NCBI GenBank assembly: GCA_004794655.1 | Contig: SMMW01000001.1 | Location: 5,267,001-5,331,000 of the forward strand | Length of the DNA stretch: 64,000 nt | Direction of reading: 5' to 3' | Origin: Marisa cornuarietis | Lineage: Eukaryota > Mollusca > Gastropoda > Architaenioglossa > Ampullariidae | In this document: positions 13,450 through 26,865 of the stretch, piece by piece | How the letters are laid out: each line of letters opens with the position of its first letter | Position numbering within the stretch: the first letter of the stretch is position 1 | Program-made: the position numbers and the translations under genes | The notes under the pieces: model-generated | Database searches by the model: none | The model's input: only the letters and a program-made list of their open reading frames with translations | Told to the model about the DNA's origin: nothing

Positions 13450-16060
13450 TTTCAACTCTTGGGCGCTGCAAGTAAACAAAGATGCCGGAAGCTGTCAACA
13501 GGCTGCAGGTGTGAATCGTCGTCAGGGCGACATGTAGTGGGGGATGATGTGGTGCAGGCGTGTGATGCCAGAGTTTGCAGCCTTCTGGTGCCAAAAAAAA
13601 AAAACTCAGCCAAACTCTCAGCGACTGTGTTTTCTCCTGGTGCTGCCTTACGACTTGAAGCGCTTGTGACATCCACAGGTATCATGAGAAAAAACAAAGA
13701 TGCAATTGTTTGGTTTACTGGTCTTGCACAGTTAATTCAGGTAACAGCTGTAAGAAAACTGGAGTGCAAGACACAAAACCTTTAGACACGGATTATAAAC
13801 TTAAAATGTGTCACCTCACAGTTTACCTGTCAGCATGTTTACAGAAGCAGATCAACTTGGACACCATGAACACAACTTACGAAGGGACGAGACAAGATCG
13901 TTTCAGGCAAAGAACGCAACAGAGAATCGGAGAGGAATGTGGCTACGACTGGGAGCAGACCCTCACCACCTCAGGCGGTCGGGTGGGAGGTAGATGGTCC
14001 TAAGCATCGGCGGCAAGCAGTCGTCACACCTGGATTATTTTCGCACCAAACAAGCATCGCTACCGCACACAGACAGGTGCTGGGAGACGTTCGGCACCCG
14101 GGTGAGAGGGACAGGCGCAGCCTGCGTCCGCCCAGCGGCGCGACATGGAACTCCTCCACCCGTCACGCGTCTTCCCTGACAATATCTGGCGCATGAAAGA
14201 AAAAGACAACAGGGAGGAAATTTCCTCCTCTCTTGTCTGACTCCCGGATTGCATTCCGTTTCCAGCGGGAGGTCAGCACCTGTACCTGCTGTATTGTCAA
14301 GAACGTGGTCCTAGCAGAGATATCTCAGAATGTATGCACTTGCTTTCTCTCCAAACAATCCACCTCCCCCGCCCTCGGCATCGGGACCTTCAGTGATTAG
14401 TCGCTCGTTCCTTTGTGAGCAAGAGTAAACAGACCAGAAAATTCATTCTGCTATTTTCCTCTTGAGGTGACCACGTGCCATAAGCTTACGCTTTCAGTGG
14501 CATCCGCCCCCCCCCCTTACCAACAATGTACTATAAAAAGAATAAGGTTGTGTATTATGAAATAACATCGAGAGGTGCCGAGAAATCTCCCATGTAAGTC
14601 TTCGTTTCGCATACAAAAATACGTTTTTTTTTAATGCGAAATATCAAGAAACTTCTGCCAGCGATGCAGCCATGCGATATGTTGCATGAAAAGTTGTTTT
14701 TATTATTATAAAAGCCCACAAATAAGATAGGCTGGTCGTAAATACCACAACATTTACCAAAGTAAAAGACATAACGACCTCTCATGCAACGCACTCCACA
14801 GTCCAAAAGAAAGCGAGGAAGTAAGCGCCTGCATACACTCACGTGCGCGAGACTCCCCTCTTCCACACCCTGTCGCCTCCCCCTTCCCCATCCCCAGGTA
14901 AGCGAAGCACCACTTGCAGGTTCAGATGGGCTTGGCAGGGACGGCGATAACGAAGACGGTGGAGAAAAAAAGGATGATGCTAGCTCTTTTTTTTAAACTT
15001 CCACAACTATGAACTTCTTCAGTCTCTGTCAGATAACAATCGCGCCGGCTAACGCAGATGTTCTGATAGATGTTTACCGGGAGCGGAGAGCGAGCTCGTC
15101 GGTGGGCGGCCAGTGTTCTGCCAGACAAAACCACAGGCATAGCGCAGCACGTCTGCACGCTTGAAAAAAAAATATATTAAAAAGAGCGAGAGACGGGGAT
15201 GCTGATTAATGTGGTAGTTGGGTTTTAAGACTTCCCTGTGATGCGTTGACAAGAATCATCAAGATGCTCTCTTTACGCAGGTCCGCTAGCTGAGGGTGAT
15301 GGGGATGAGGGGGGGGGGTAGGCTGGGAGGCAAGACAAGGCCGGTAAATTAAAACAGCGGCACGCTCAAGGTGCGAGACAGGTGGTGGGAGGGGGGTAGA
15401 CGAGAAGAAGGAGGGGTTAAATGTAATCTTTTCAAACCCATCCACCCACCCAGCCACATCATCCGGAAGATCTTTACCTCCTTTCTTCTGGAGTGCTCAT
15501 CATTCAATGTCAAGGCTTCGGAACACAATCGTATTCCCCACTCCCATACACCCCCTCCCTGTTCCCTTACCGGTCCCATGTTCTTTTTACAAGCTCTGCA
15601 AAGATCAGCACTTCGTTGTGCTGAAGAAAAGAAAACCCAGAGCTGCATGTAATGAGACTGATCAAAAACAGCCCTTCCCCTCACCATCAAACCCTACTCT
15701 TAAAGCGCTCTTGGATTTTCGGGAGCCCATAACTTAGAGAGCATCCCAATTTATTCTTCTTTTTGGTACACGGATGAACGTTGTTAAAATTAAAAAAAAA
15801 CCACGAATGGTTCATCCCTGAATGGGCTGTTCGATGAGACTCCATTTCTTTCTCGAACAAGTGGTCTGTACTGCTGCCCACGAAATCCACTGCGCTATGT
15901 CACATGGAGGGAGTGGTTCATCCAGCTTTCAAACTATTTACCTGAGTTTTTACGACACAGCGCAGCGCTGAACGCTACAGTGAACTATCTCCTGAATACC
16001 TTCACTTACACGAAATTGTACGAAAAAGCACACGAATCATGCGTAACATGAGCTGCTGCA
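13450..16060. other. No gene recognised
   Basis: A GC-rich patch lies at 13.9-14.2 kb. Otherwise low-information sequence. Confidence 0.4.
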
Positions 16061-16068
16061 TGTTGTGT

Positions 16069-16290
16069 TTACACATGAACCACTGACACTTTGACTGACA
16101 TGATAAAACATGAACCACTGACAATTTAATTGACATGGTACAACATGAACCACTGGCACTTTGATTGGCATGGTACAACATGAACCACTGGCAATTTGTA
16201 TGAACCACTGGAATTTAGATTGGTATGGTACAACTTGAACCGCTGGCAATTTGACATGATAAAATATGAGCCACGTTGGACACGAATGAA
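16069..16290. repeat. 35-bp minisatellite, about 6 copies
   Basis: The unit is catgaaccactggcaatttg plus attgacatggtacaa, with variants. Open frames through it (QWFM repeats) are artefacts of the array. Confidence 0.8.
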
Positions 16291-16637
16291 CATGAACCAC
16301 AAGAAACGTAATTTTAACACGTGAGTAACTAAGGAACACGTGAGTCGCTGTACATCCAGAGCTCACAGCAAGGAACAACTATTACCCTAAATACGAGTCT
16401 TTGTTCAAGCGAAATTGAGCTGTGTACACATTCCTTCAACGGGTGAAGTTTTTCATGTGAAGAAAATCCCTTCGTTATATTTTCTCGAATCTTCCAATCT
16501 TTGCAGGTTCACAGTGTAGGTGGACGAGCGAACGTTTTAGCGCGTGGGTGGACCATGTAAGGACACACATTCCGAGATACAGTTTCAAAAGAAAATAATG
16601 CATTTGATATGGAAGATTTAGTTTAACTAGTTGATAT

Positions 16638-16697
16638 GTGAGTGAGTGAGTGAGTGAGTGAGTGAGTGAGTGAGTGAGTGAGTGAGTGAGTGAGTGA
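16638..16697. repeat. (GTGA)n microsatellite
   Basis: About 14 uninterrupted copies of gtga, ending in gaaagaaag. Confidence 0.9.
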
Positions 16698-16778
16698 AAG
16701 AAAGACAGAAAGAACTTTGATATAGACTATAGAGTAACTCGATGCGTCATAGGCCGGTCTTTGCTGTTTTGTCAGAGG

Positions 16779-16855
16779 GTTGGGGTTAGGGTTAGTGATA
16801 GCTTTGTACTTAGGGTTAAGGTTTGGGGTAATGTTAGGTTTAGGTTATTAGGTAA
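16779..16855. repeat. Short interstitial telomere-like tract
   Basis: ggttggggttagggttagtg, then tagggttaagg and taggtttaggtta. These are degenerate TTAGGG-type repeats, too short to be a chromosome end. Confidence 0.5.
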
Positions 16856-17419
16856 ATTTGGACGATTGAGCGGAGAGAGCAGACGACAAATGCTGCGAGT
16901 TACTTTATATCGCATCTGTGGCGAAAGAAAACATGCGTGTGTGTGTGTGTGTGTGTGTAGCAAGGGATACAGCCGGGGAGGAAAATGGTGACGCAAAGAC
17001 CTTGACATCCAGCACCGCTCGCAAGTTACTGAAGGGTTATGGTCACAAGCTGAAAGCATTGGCAACACCTTTTCCCAAACGCACGATCCACGACCCACCC
17101 ACACCTGCCAAAGTAAAGCGAATTGGTAAAGCTTCAAGTGGCTTACTGGTTCAAATTACCTATCTTTCTCATCAGCGGAGACCTATGAGCAGCGAACTCA
17201 TTGTCGCGATTTTACGCGAATGTATGCACGCACCTCATTCTGGCAACACCTGGTGTGTGTAGGGGTGGGTGGGTGGGAGGAGGCTAGGAACCAAACCATG
17301 ATTTTTTGTGATCTGTCACTCAAGGAACTCGAGAGAACGGGCGACCGGAACGATACACGATGTGGTATTGAGGAGTAGGTAGGAGAAAAAGACATCGACT
17401 GTGGCCTGCACGTACTCAC

Positions 17420-17458
17420 CACCTGGAATTGCTGCAGCTGACTTTCTGTCGTCTGCAT
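17420..17458 (-). CDS. Candidate short exon with ATG
   Basis: ATG in context GCACCATGC starts 13 codons (MQTTESQLQQFQV) ending before GTGAGT at phase 0. Like the two candidates upstream it starts with ATG and ends at phase 0, as alternative first exons of one gene would. Evidence is thin. Confidence 0.2.
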
Positions 17459-17499
17459 GGTGCTGACATGAAGGTACAGGCGAGCATCCCAAGGTGACA

Positions 17500-19960
17500 C
17501 AGACAGCTACTGCTAACGTCCGCCAGGTGAGTCCTGCAGTCGGTTAACTCACACTTCGTGCCGGCGGACGCCTAGTCACAGCCTCGTTGACGGTCAGTTA
17601 AGCCGCATCATCCGTGTCTCATCGTAACCCTCGTCGAGCGACTTGTCTCGGGCGTCCGAGCGGATTAGCGCACTACCAGCTGCCCGTGCGCCCCGCCATC
17701 ACACCTCGCGGTGGTTTGCCTCCCTTGCTGACCGTAGTGGTGGCTTCCCCCTCCCCTCTCTTTCTCTCTCTCTCTCTGACGTTTGACCGCCGCGACACCA
17801 AAAGTACTGGCTTCCTGCCGGGAGGAACACAATGGCATCCAGCAGGTTCCTCAATTAACCACGCGGCGACTGGACCGCACTCTCAGATTTCTGACAGGAT
17901 TTGTGCTCCCCTTCCTCCCTCCCTGAACACTCTACAACAAAAACTGATTGCGTCTCACAACAATAGCGAAACAATAACAAACACCAGCCCACCCCTCCAA
18001 CCACCCCGATCGTGAAGAACTATCCAGTCAACACAAGACTTTGCTCCACGAGATCAACGCTTCCTACAGGAAGACGACAGGAAAAAAGTTGCTCACTTCC
18101 TGGCTACCCTCGTTCCTGTTATGAAACTTGATCTTCGATTCTGAGTCTGGATTCAGGAGTGGTTGTACGATGTCGACACTAACTCATGCACGTGCAAACG
18201 ATGGCGGTGGACTCGCTGACGACCTCCGCCACTTGAAGCCGCGGCTCGCGTCTCATGACGGCAGTCACTTGGTGATGGGGGGAAGAGAATAGGAGTAAGA
18301 GGAGGTGTTGGTGTCTGAGAGCGCTCTCCAAGACTCTGCCGCACGTCACTTTTACGCCGAGTCCTCTGCTCACGTGCAGTCTGACCTCTCACCACTGGCG
18401 CGTGCGTGTCGTCATCAGGTCGCACGCCCGGCCGCGCGTGGGCAGACCACGTGACAGGAGGGCCAAAGGACGTGACGTCACACAGGCGGGGATACACGTG
18501 CCAAATCATATCACTACGAAATGACATTTTATTTGACGGGTAAAATACCTTTGAATCCTCGGAAGCGAAGGTCTTTCAGTCCCATACAACAAGGCCACGT
18601 CTCGCTATGCTATCAGGGATGGGGGGGGGGCATCCCCCCAACAGTGCAATCGAAGTGAAGGAGTCACCGTAGTTCTTGTGGGCGCAGCGCTGCTTTGTTT
18701 GAATAAAACAGGAGTAGCCATCAACAATGCAACTCCCGCCATTTACCCAGCGCACCTACAAACCTCTCGTCTAAAGCACTTTTCTTCCCCCGCACTTTGT
18801 ATAAACAAGCCGACGCTAAAGCGACGTTTTGCCTTTCCCAAAAGAAATTACAATGTGTATATAATAAGGAAGGTACGCAAGATTATTGTTGATTCAAAAG
18901 CCCATCGTTGTGTCTGTTAACAGCGACTAGGTTGGGCTGAACCATTCAGGCTGACACTGAAGGCCCTTCGTCTAGGTCAGATATTTCGTATATTTTCGCA
19001 TTAAAAAATATGTAAAGTGGCGCCATTCACATTTTGCCAAACGGGTGCTCCCCTCCCCCAATACAAGTTTCGAACTTGGGTGGGCCAGGCATTTAATAGC
19101 TCGTAACACTGGTGTGCACAGGCTGACTGGAATCAGGCAATGTAATCAGGATTTTAAAATTAATCACTGTAATTTGTCAAGCAGCTCAACTAAATCGTCC
19201 ATATCAACATTTTCTTGTTAAACTGTGGCTCGGAATTTGTGTGTGTTTACATGGTCCACCCACGCACTAATCTGACAGTTTACTGTAGTCTTGCACGAAA
19301 GCTAATCGTCAGTCTGCGCCATGTTGACAATGCTTGACAATGAGCTAAATAGCGTTCCGGTCCACTGAGAGTGAATGGGACTGAGTCGAGACTGAAAATA
19401 GGTGTGACAAACGACGGTCATACTCTGCATGCTGACGACGGTGCCATAAACAAGGGGCTTTCATGCCTGCACGGAGCAAATTGCATGCCCACTTGCAGTC
19501 AACACGGAACACCCATTGAACGAGTGAGCCCAGTGAACACAGACGAGTATAGAAGCACCAAGTACACCTGATCTACTGGTCAAATACGTTTCTTAAATAG
19601 GATCAGCTTCAAAAAAAATCTTTCAGGTTAAAGCTTTTGGTTTCAGCAAACAAACAGCAGATGCCGTCTGTCAACACACACGAGTCATTCGATGACACAT
19701 TTATCGTTATAAGCCAGGTAAACTCTTCACACAGCTACACCGGTTCTCAAATCAGAATAAAGTGCGTTGAGGTTTGGAGACAAAGAAAGGGGGAGACTGT
19801 TCGCCTGCTGTTCCACACGCACTATATCCTGTCGCTTACCACCTGCGGCTTTACCCACAGGTACAGGTGTGCATGTCGTCAGACAGGACTGTCTGTGTTA
19901 GGGCGACCCATCGAAAGAACTCCAAAACGACCTGGTGCGAACGCATTCACTCTTAAATGG
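17500..19960. other. No gene recognised
   Basis: GC-rich at 17.6-18.5 kb with CT runs. Frames there are Pro/Arg-rich and show no domain. Confidence 0.4.
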
Positions 19961-19985
19961 TGACTGAAGGTTGTAGCTGACTTAC

Positions 19986-20072
19986 CTTGATGTAGCTTGA
20001 CCTTTCTCGCTCCTGCTGCAACATGTTGTTGTTGTTGCTGCTGCTGCTGTTGTTGCTGTTGTTCACTGGCAT
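19986..20072 (-). CDS. Candidate exon with poly-Asn/Ser (or poly-Gln) run
   Basis: An ATG in good context (GTCGCCATGCC) opens 29 codons ending AAG before GTAAGT, phase 0. The product has an Asn/Ser run then MLQQERERSSYIK. Read as an internal exon from CGACAG at 20089, a second frame gives 12 glutamines. The CAG/CAA triplet run may be length-variable. No family is recognised. Confidence 0.3.
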
Positions 20073-20099
20073 GGCGACTCGTACACACGACTACCTGTC

Positions 20100-23000
20100 G
20101 TCACACACGGTACAGTCCTTCGATCCCGCTCTCCTGAGAAAACCAAAAGCAATGCGAATGAAGAAGGTGGATATCGCATGAATACTGCGTATTTTGTCAC
20201 AGTAACATCGCGCCCCCATCGACTACCGACAACGCGGAACTTTTTTCTCACAACGTGCGCGAACTAGGAAGTGAATCACGGTAGCTAAGCATTCACGTGA
20301 CAAGTCGGAAGCACTGCCTTTACGTCATCATATTTTTATTCTTTTTTATTCTCAGCAGAGCCCTCGGTCGTGTTCCCACCCACCCCTTCCCCTAGGGAGC
20401 CTCCACCCTGACGTCAGTGTGACAGGTCAAACGTGACGAGGCAGAACGCGCTGCTGCTGCTGGTGGCGGTGATGGTGGTGGTCTGCATCTCAGCTCGATC
20501 GCCACCGGGTCGCCCTTGACCTCATCTATAAGATTCTCGTCAGCGTCAGGCGACGCTTCATCACCTCATTCGTTAATGAGGACTGGAAGGCAGAATGAAG
20601 AGTACAACGGGCACGCGTGCACACCCACACACAGATAATACAACCTTCGACCTCTTTTGTGCCTCCAGTGTCGAGGTGGAATGAAAGTAAAACCAACAGC
20701 TCTCGCTCAGCCTTGGTGGTGGTGGTGGTGGGGAGGTGGGGCAGTGGGCTGCGCTGTGTACTGTGTGTGCTTTTGTCGGGAGATTCCTTGAGGCTGGCTA
20801 CGCGATCCACGGGTCTCGCAAAAACAGTCTTGCCATCCTCCTCCTCCTCACCACCAGCACCCTTCTCCCTGCCACTCGGAGGCACGAAGCCCAGCGGGCG
20901 GAAGGGGGTAGGTGGGTGTTAAGTCTAGCACGCGCGTGCAAAGTACCGGGCTGGCACTTCTTCATCTATCGAAGATTTAACCTCGTGGCCTAGCGACTTT
21001 GCATCAAGCCACGAGCTCTTAGCAAGTGTACTTGGAGGAGGAGGTATAGGGCCTCAACTGCCCCCTCTTTTCTTCGTTCATGGGTTATAAGGGAGGGGTG
21101 GAGAAGGCGACAGAAAGGGGATCTACTGACAACCCTGCATCCCCTCCTCAATGTTTTTTGTTTGGTCATGGTTGGGGGATAGGGGGTAGAGAGATTACGA
21201 AAGCAGAAATCGTAGCGGCCACCCCAGCCTTTATCATCCCTCGACAATCGTGGTAAAATCCTAACACAATACTGCCATTAACCCTGCAGCAAGGAGGTGT
21301 AACGCTGGACCGGCAAAGCGCATGTTGCTTGAATACATTTCCTCTGAATGATAGGGAAACCTGACTGTTCCTTTACGCTCCTTCAGTTTTCCCTGAGATC
21401 CAGGACAGGTTAATCGTTGATGCATGTCTGAGACTAACTGCCATCTGTGGTGCTTGAGTGCTTGCGCGCACGCGTTGTCAGGGGCCACTCACGTTCTGAC
21501 ACATGTACTCGATCGCATTACTTTATGTGTCTATCGCTGACTCGGTTGTCGCGGACGAATGACATCAAGGAAGTTGGTGGTGGGGTATTTCTCCCGAATA
21601 CACACCAAGACACGCATATGATCATGTTTCTCACCGCGGGCTAGCTCACAAGAGGATGTTCCTGACCATGAGCAGCTGATAGCCCCACTTGTCAGTCACA
21701 GAAGATATTGTCTTACACTTTAGCGATGTCTTGATTTTGGCACTCTACGACAATCTGATATGACCTGAACTTCTTTTGAAACCACAGTAAGTGCTGGAAC
21801 AACTTCAGGTGGGACACACCGTTAAACCTGGTACAGCCTCAGAGAAAGATAATTGCAAATTTCCAGCTGACTCCACACCCCTAAATATCACTCACTTTCA
21901 GTCTAACTCAGCAAAATCCTCAGTGATCTTTGTTTAAACTTTATGTTAGACGCATCTGCTCAGATTTTTGTAACAGATTTAGCTTTTTAAATATAAATTT
22001 GTTTACTTCTCTTACAATGAGTGTAAGGAATTAAGATTTCTCGTTAACGTCATATTCCTGTCAAACACACTGGTTTGTTTCACACAAAAGTACACAACAA
22101 CAACAACAACAATTTCAACAATTTATGAGCATTAACAGGTGATGTGAAGACTGGTTAAAACTAGAGTTCAGTTGTGTTTATTTATCTGATTCTAACACAA
22201 CTAATACCAATTCGGCATTTGTCTTAGTACTGAGTTAACCATACAAGGTTAATTTCTTCTTCCTTGTTAATCCTATCAGCTGCTGCCTGTAATTTAATAT
22301 CACTAAACAAAAAAAATCAATACACCCCTCTGTGCGTGTGTAGCATAGTCACAAAAGGTCTGGTTTGTTAAAATTAAACTATACATCTGAATCGAAGACT
22401 TGTACCAAGCACTAGAAGGTTTTCCTACTGAAGATCAATGGCTGTATCAACACCAGTGGGCAGTGTTAATAATTATTAACATGGACTTGACTGAAAGCTC
22501 ACTTTTGCAGGTGGCCAGAAGTGAAAACAAATAGGTCATCCCTCCAAACAGTGCTGTTGCCCACTGGTGGGGCTGATAAGCAATGCCACTAGGCCACCTT
22601 CAGGGTCACATCACATTCTGAATCTTTGTTCTTTTCTTGTGTATGCATATGTACACAGCATATGTCACTGCACAGAGAAACTGAACCTTTCTGACACTAA
22701 CATTATCATACCAGGCTTTTATATGAACACTAGTGTGGACATGTGTGAAAGTTTAGCTATTTAGACATTAACATATGTGTACATGTGTGCATAGCAAAAT
22801 TAGAATCAAGTCATAGACACCAAGTGTTTTTCATATACACACAAAGAGATGCATGCATGCATGCATACTTTCTTGAATGTTTACACATGTTGGCATACAC
22901 AGACTTGTTATATTTACAGGGATTTTATATGGGCCTGTATATCTGTTTATGAAAGTTATATATCCTGACATGTCAGGATTTTGCATGTATGCTTTAGCAT

Positions 23001-23760
23001 CTGTAGCAAATATGAACACAACAGCTTCTATATCTATCAGTAAATAACACTAAAGGGTTTACATGTTCTGTAATTTACAACTGAAAAGTCTGATTTACAC
23101 GATAATGTAAAGATGTACTAAACATGTCATAATGAAATAAACACAAGTATCTGAGATGAAACATACTGTCAATAATAAACTGCAAACATGTTGATAAATA
23201 ACAGACCTGATTTCAGACCATAAAAATACACTTAACTCAAGAAAATAATCTCTTTCTGCAGCCAAGATTAGAAAAAAATGTCTTTCTCCGTATTTATATG
23301 TGACAGGCATAAGGATCTCAAAATACAGTAAGCATCCAGCTGGCAAACATGACAAAAATTTTTCTTCTTTGAATGACCAAACAAGTCTAAGCAGACAGTG
23401 TCATGCAGCATAGCTTCAACTTAGTTCATAGCAATTTGTAGCAATAAAGGGCTAATTCTTGCCCGTCGTCTGCTACAATTTCTGCTTTGGTGTTAGAATA
23501 CGTTGTTGTCTAATGAGAGGTTGGTACAATAATAACATGGCCAGTACAGCTGCTGGCTGAACGAGAAACTCCACCGCGCTATCGGGGCACCAGGAAACTT
23601 TGTCTGCCCCAGCGAGCCACTCCTAGTCCTGTACACTCACGTGCGAACAGCCAAAAGCCGTGACAGACATTATGTGAAAAAATAAAAATGACATTACCGC
23701 TTGTGTGAGTGAGGAAACTGTTGGTTATCTACAGGTAAAGAGCGAAACTTTGACAAAGTT
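20100..23760. other. No gene recognised
   Basis: GGT/CTC microsatellite drift at 20.4-20.9 kb. The 21.6-23.5 kb part is AT-rich without coding signal. Confidence 0.5.
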
Positions 23761-23767
23761 TACTCAC

Positions 23768-23971
23768 CTGCTGTACGGCCAGCTGTAACATCGCCGCGTG
23801 CGTGAACGCAATGACCTCGATATCGACCAAGTCAAAACGAGGCCAGGGTTGCCTCCTCCCACCTGTGTGACTGTTCTTCCGGATTGAAGCCATGTATGTG
23901 TGTTGTGGGCTCTCTCTCTCTCTCCTAGACGATTTACTCCTGTCTGCCGAAGGAATAATTTTCGAAGACAT
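23768..23971 (-). CDS. Candidate first coding exon, unknown protein
   Basis: An ATG at 23971 opens 68 codons ending CAG before GTGAGT, a strong donor at phase 0. The product begins MSSKIIPSADRSKSSRRERE and has a later hydrophobic helix (VIAFTHAAMLQLAVQQ). The internal run RRERES comes from a CT microsatellite. I recognise no domain and could not find its partner exons with certainty. Chance is possible. Confidence 0.35.
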
Positions 23972-24206
23972 TATGGGTACAGGTGTCACGCGCCATGTTC
24001 AGGTGTTTGAATAGAGGTAGCGGGTACAAGATCCCGTTAAGTGAACGGATAAAGCTGAGTAGATTGAACAGAACTAAGGACGTGTCTACTGTTTTCAGAC
24101 AACACCAGACGTTTTCGATGATGATGAGTTTAATAATAAAATATAATATTAATATTTATCTGATATGGCTGTAGGCACTTGACAGAAGCTACCTAGCGCA
24201 ACACAC

Positions 24207-24211
24207 ACGCG

Positions 24212-24242
<31 letters not shown>
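24207..24242. repeat. (CG)n(CA)n microsatellite
   Basis: cgcgcgcgcg then ca run. Confidence 0.9.
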
Positions 24243-25910
24243 GGATGATCACGAGACATTTTGTTGAGAACTTTTTGTTTTGAAAAAATGGGATTTTTTT
24301 AAACACGTTGGTGTACTCGGGCTCAACCATGCCCTTCTATTCTCCTGCTTTACCTTCTATTCTCCTGCTTTGACAACCGTTGAAGTCATTTCAAGGAGTC
24401 TAGCTATAGTCACAGTAGAAACCTGGTGGTGCATAATAAGTCATTTATTTTTGCAGATGGTAGGGATGAAGCAATGGGTGTGTTTTAGATTCATCTTAGA
24501 CATGGGGAGAAGTACAACCACTGTAAAAATGTATGAAAGAGGGATAGATATTTAAGGACAGACTGTGTCAGCATTGTAGACAGCAGGAATGAAACCCAAG
24601 GCCACTGCTTCCACTTGTTTCCTGGTAAAGATCATTTTATGTTGAGATGTTGCGTTAAGTACGTTATTTCAGTGATTGTCATAAGTGTGATTAATAAAAG
24701 TCACGCGACCAGACCTCTATAAGCTGTGCAGACCCATGCATGATGCATAACTCTATGAGGGCGAAATGATGTTTGGAGAACACGAATGTCGGATTTAACT
24801 GCTTTTTCTTACCTGTCTGTAAAGTCGAGAGAAAACAGTTGCTGCAAACGTAATCAAGATCGGTTCAAGGGAAAAACTTCTGATCTTAGGAAGAGAGGCT
24901 TTTAGTAATACATGCCCACTGATTAACACATTTTTGATGTTTTTATTTAATTTGATTTATTGGTGGTGTGCAAGGAGTGCATTGTTTTAGATTTAAATTA
25001 GGTGGAAAGGGATTATATACGTATGTGCGTGTGTATCTGTGTGTGTGTGAGAGAGATAGAGAGAGAGAAAAAAAACCCTCTATCGATCTGTGGAAGAACA
25101 TACATGTCCTACCACTTCACCGGCAAAGCTGCAAGCATTCTAACAAGTGTACCTTGCTTCTACTGCACAAACATTCAGGCAAATGACAGTAGTGTTCCCA
25201 CTTTACAAACTAATTTAAATACTGCACGATGCATGCCAGACACAAGCGAGACAACTTCGACAAACTGTTTATTGTTTTGTTTTTTTTTTACTTCGACATA
25301 AATATGCTTACAGATAAATGAAAACATAAATATCACATCTTAGCAATTTTTTTTTTGAACGGCTGCAACTGTCGAATAACAGTTTGAAAAGACAAAAACG
25401 GATATAATAATTATAGTACCTTCTGAAAGTACTAATGCCTGCATAGCTGTAAACATTTTGTAAAAGAATGCAATGCTGCGATGGACGGAAGAAAGTTTTT
25501 TAAAAAATACCACAGCCGTAAAAGGGAGTCAAACATTGCAACTCCTGCCCAAGTTTCAGGGACAACTTTCGTCTCAGCGCAAAAGGCAAGAAAAGTTAAT
25601 TGAATAAACCTGAGGTTTTGACACCGCCATAGATACGGAAGATGGCAGGAGGGGTGAGGGAGGTGGAGAGAGTTGCCCTTGTCACGTGACTGGGTCACAA
25701 TGAGCTGTGAGACACGAGTAGGGGTGGGAGGTGCGGGAGGGAGGGAGGGGAAGGTAGCACGCAGTCAGTGTCTCCAGCGGCTCATGACAGCAAGAGATGG
25801 AGCAGAACAGTGAAGTGAGGGGTCATCGTCAACGTCATCACTTGACACCGGCAGGCTGCATCCTTCCAGTCGGTGACCTGAAGCTAGCTCACGACGGGCG
25901 TTGCTGCTGT

Positions 25911-26062
25911 CCACACACACACACACACAGAAACTTTCCTTATGTCCGCAAACACACACACACACACACACACAATTATTAACCTCTCATACGTCCGCAA
26001 GAATCATGCAGGGGCGCGCGCGCACACACACACACACACGCACACATACACACAGACGCACG
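25911..26062. repeat. (CA)n-rich compound microsatellite
   Basis: Several ca runs separated by cttatgtccgcaa-type spacers. Confidence 0.85.
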
Positions 26063-26697
26063 CACACATATTTACCTCTCATCCACACATTAACACTATA
26101 AAATCTCAGTACTACGAAATACAATCCACTCGGGTCACTGTCATCTCACGGGGGTGGGGGGATGACCCCCTGCTCCTGTCAACGCTTCTTCAGCACGCGC
26201 TGCAGTCCACAGCCCAAGTCTTATAGAGGACCAAGCTGCCTGCTCTGGGAGTCACAGCTAGGATACCCGCCCACAGCTGACACAAATATATGCCACACAA
26301 GAGTTTCGTCATCTTTTTTGTACCCTAGTTGATATTGTTTGATCACAATTTTAATCTTAAAAGGGGCTTGAACACGACATGAGCAGCCACAGAAAAATTT
26401 TTCATGGTATGTGGACAGAAGAAAAAGCGCGGCAAGAGATCTCCAATCACCAGCTTCATTAGGCTGCGTTAAGTACCTCGAATATCATGACAACATTTAC
26501 ATCCCAGCAACCTGCTCGATGTTTAGAAAACCCGGACCTGTAACCGTTATTAAGCGCCTACCACGTCTGTGCCATCAGTGGAAGCGCTCATGATCGGCCA
26601 GCAAGAGTACGTGTCAGGACTGCCACACTGATGACATGACACAGCGGGCGTCTGGACGGAGATATGATGTGATGACATGACATGACATGACAGCGAG

Positions 26698-26865
26698 TCA
26701 CACAATATATATGTCAAAGTTTTCTTGTCTGAAGCAGAGCTGAGATTCCTGCAGGATGCGCAGTCTTGGTCCCATGGGGATGCCCAGGCATTGGAGGCGT
26801 TCCTCTGTCATGTATGGCAGCTCGATCATGCCAATGTGCTCGGCTTCGAAGTTTTTGACGTAGCG
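26698..26865 (-). CDS. CH/SAM gene exon 19, rest of SAM domain and stop
   Basis: The 168-bp exon has acceptor TTGACAG, phase 0, and TGA stop at 26698. It encodes RYVKNFEAEHIGMIELPYMT and EERLQCLGIPMGPRLRILQE. These are SAM helices 2-5, with the LGI and GPR..IL signature of polymer-type or binding SAM domains. A 12-residue tail follows. Confidence 0.8.
   Translation of the reverse strand, partial: RYVKNFEAEHIGMIELPYMTEERLQCLGIPMGPRLRILQESQLCFRQENFDIYIV

Larger units (their letters stand above)
23980..26690. other. Intergenic; downstream flank of the CH/SAM gene
   Basis: This holds the likely 3' UTR of the CH/SAM gene near its right end. Candidate poly-A signals on the minus strand (ATTAAA near 26350, AATAAA near 25270) are not decisive. 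Confidence 0.4.
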
